DNA from: an uncultured Erysipelotrichaceae bacterium
Lineage (GTDB): Bacteria; Bacillota_I; Bacilli_A; Erysipelotrichales; Erysipelotrichaceae
Assembly: GCA_900314345.1 (NCBI GenBank)
Contig: OMUX01000244.1
Coordinates: 1 to 5,272 of the forward strand
Direction of reading: 5' to 3'
Length of the DNA: 5,272 nucleotides
The notes under the pieces were generated by a model. That model saw only the letters and a list, made by a program, of their open reading frames with translations. It ran no database searches and was not told the origin of the DNA. How positions within the stretch are numbered: position 1 is the first letter of the stretch; each line of letters opens with the position of its first letter. Made by a program: the position numbers and the translations under genes. Shown here piece by piece: positions 4,638-5,272 of this stretch.

Positions 4638-5272
4638 TGGACAAGAAAGACAAGACATTTGATCTGATTGTATCTCATGCAAAGAATACGGGCTTCGTGT
4701 TCCAGGGATCGGAAATCTACGGAGGCCTGAGCAATACCTGGGACTTCGGACCTTACGGAGTCCTTTTAAAAGACCATATCAAGAAGGCATGGCAGAAGAA
4801 GTTCATTCAGGAGGACCCCAACAACGTCCAGATCCAGGCGGCGATTCTCATGAATCCGAAGGTCTGGGAAGCTTCCGGACATCTGAAGGGATTCGCAGAT
4901 CCTCTGATGGACTGCAAGGTCTGCCACACAAGACACAGAGCCGACCAGATGATTGAAGAGTGGTCGGACGGCAAGGTGAGCTGCGAGGGCTGGTCCAATG
5001 AGAAAATGGAACAGTTCATCAAGGACAACAACATTCCCTGCCCGGACTGCGGCGGCCATGACTTCACACCGATCCGTCAGTTCAACCTGATGTTCAAGAC
5101 ATTCCAGGGAACCCTGGAAGACGCGAAGAGCACGATCTACCTGCGTCCGGAAACAGCACAGGGCATGTTCGTCGACTTCAAGAACGTTCAGCGTGCATAT
5201 CGCAAGAAGCTGCCGTTTGGCATCGGCCAGATCGGCAAGAGCTTCCGCAATGAGATCACGCCGGGCAACTTC
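4634..5272 (+). CDS. glyS: Glycine--tRNA ligase, single-chain type (5' part, 213 codons, incomplete)
   Basis: The frame is open to the window end, so only the first 213 residues are seen; the family is usually about 450-500. It attaches glycine to tRNA-Gly using ATP, in the cytoplasm. The N-terminal signature [20 protein letters not shown] (20-39) defines the single-chain, alpha2 class II GlyRS, not the GlyQ/GlyS tetramer. [20 protein letters not shown] (74-93) follows. Cysteine pairs C94-x2-C97 and C136-x2-C139 look like a zinc site. [14 protein letters not shown] (171-184) and class II motif 2 around FRNEITPG (204-211, with R205) are intact. ATG 4634 or the adjacent ATG 4637 is the start; the frame closes at TGA 4607 upstream with no other start codon. 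No Shine-Dalgarno stands at normal spacing. It has its own promoter. Glycyl synthetase genes also follow recO in Bacillus, there as glyQ and glyS. Confidence 0.96.
   Translation, partial: MMDKKDKTFDLIVSHAKNTGFVFQGSEIYGGLSNTWDFGPYGVLLKDHIKKAWQKKFIQEDPNNVQIQAAILMNPKVWEASGHLKGFADPLMDCKVCHTRHRADQMIEEWSDGKVSCEGWSNEKMEQFIKDNNIPCPDCGGHDFTPIRQFNLMFKTFQGTLEDAKSTIYLRPETAQGMFVDFKNVQRAYRKKLPFGIGQIGKSFRNEITPGNF

Noticed and set aside
1..5272. Mobile elements, CRISPR arrays, tRNA or rRNA genes, or a novel multi-gene defence-type system.
   Set aside because: No transposase, regularly spaced repeats, RNA-gene signatures or accessory gene cluster is visible. Apart from the SSB-like orphan, every gene belongs to a well-known core family in conserved order.

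Overview
The window is a compact stretch of a low-copy bacterial chromosome with all genes on the + strand. It contains the conserved Bacillota (Firmicutes) housekeeping cluster phoH-ybeY-dgkA-cdd-era-recO followed by a glycyl-tRNA synthetase. G+C looks close to 50% by eye. The gene order matches the Bacillus-type locus. Two things point away from Bacillus and Clostridium: the GlyRS is the single-chain (eukaryote/Mycoplasma-like) type rather than GlyQ+GlyS, and the sporulation genes yqfC/yqfD usually found before phoH are absent. I infer an Erysipelotrichia-like or related non-spore-forming Bacillota; the species cannot be read from this sequence.

Layout. Bases 1-22 are probably the last codons of an upstream gene with a very basic C-terminus, possibly ribosomal protein bS21, closed by a strong GNRA-loop intrinsic terminator (31-55). 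A stand-alone gene (162-650) encodes a 162-residue protein that looks like a divergent OB-fold/SSB-like protein without the usual acidic SSB tail. It has its own terminator (654-681). An extended -10 promoter (about 707-715) and a strong Shine-Dalgarno then lead into phoH, which starts with TTG.

From phoH to recO (745-4565) the six genes are packed with a 9-base gap, a 4-base overlap, a 15-base gap, a 4-base overlap and an 8-base overlap, so they are almost certainly one operon. PhoH (RNA-associated ATPase), YbeY (rRNA-processing endoribonuclease) and Era (30S assembly GTPase) form a ribosome-maturation group. DgkA recycles undecaprenol, Cdd salvages pyrimidine nucleosides, and RecO acts in recombinational repair.

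A short intrinsic terminator lies inside the last codons of recO. It is followed at once by a well-formed extended -10 promoter whose -35 overlaps the recO stop codon, so glyS (4634 to the window end, incomplete) appears to be its own transcription unit. Its leader is about 40 bases, too short for a T-box, and contains a 12-codon open frame whose stop overlaps the glyS start. No mobile element, CRISPR array, tRNA or rRNA was seen, and no stretch over 300 bases lacks a gene. The window is mostly ordinary core genome. The items most worth a second look are the SSB-like orphan and the recO/glyS junction.
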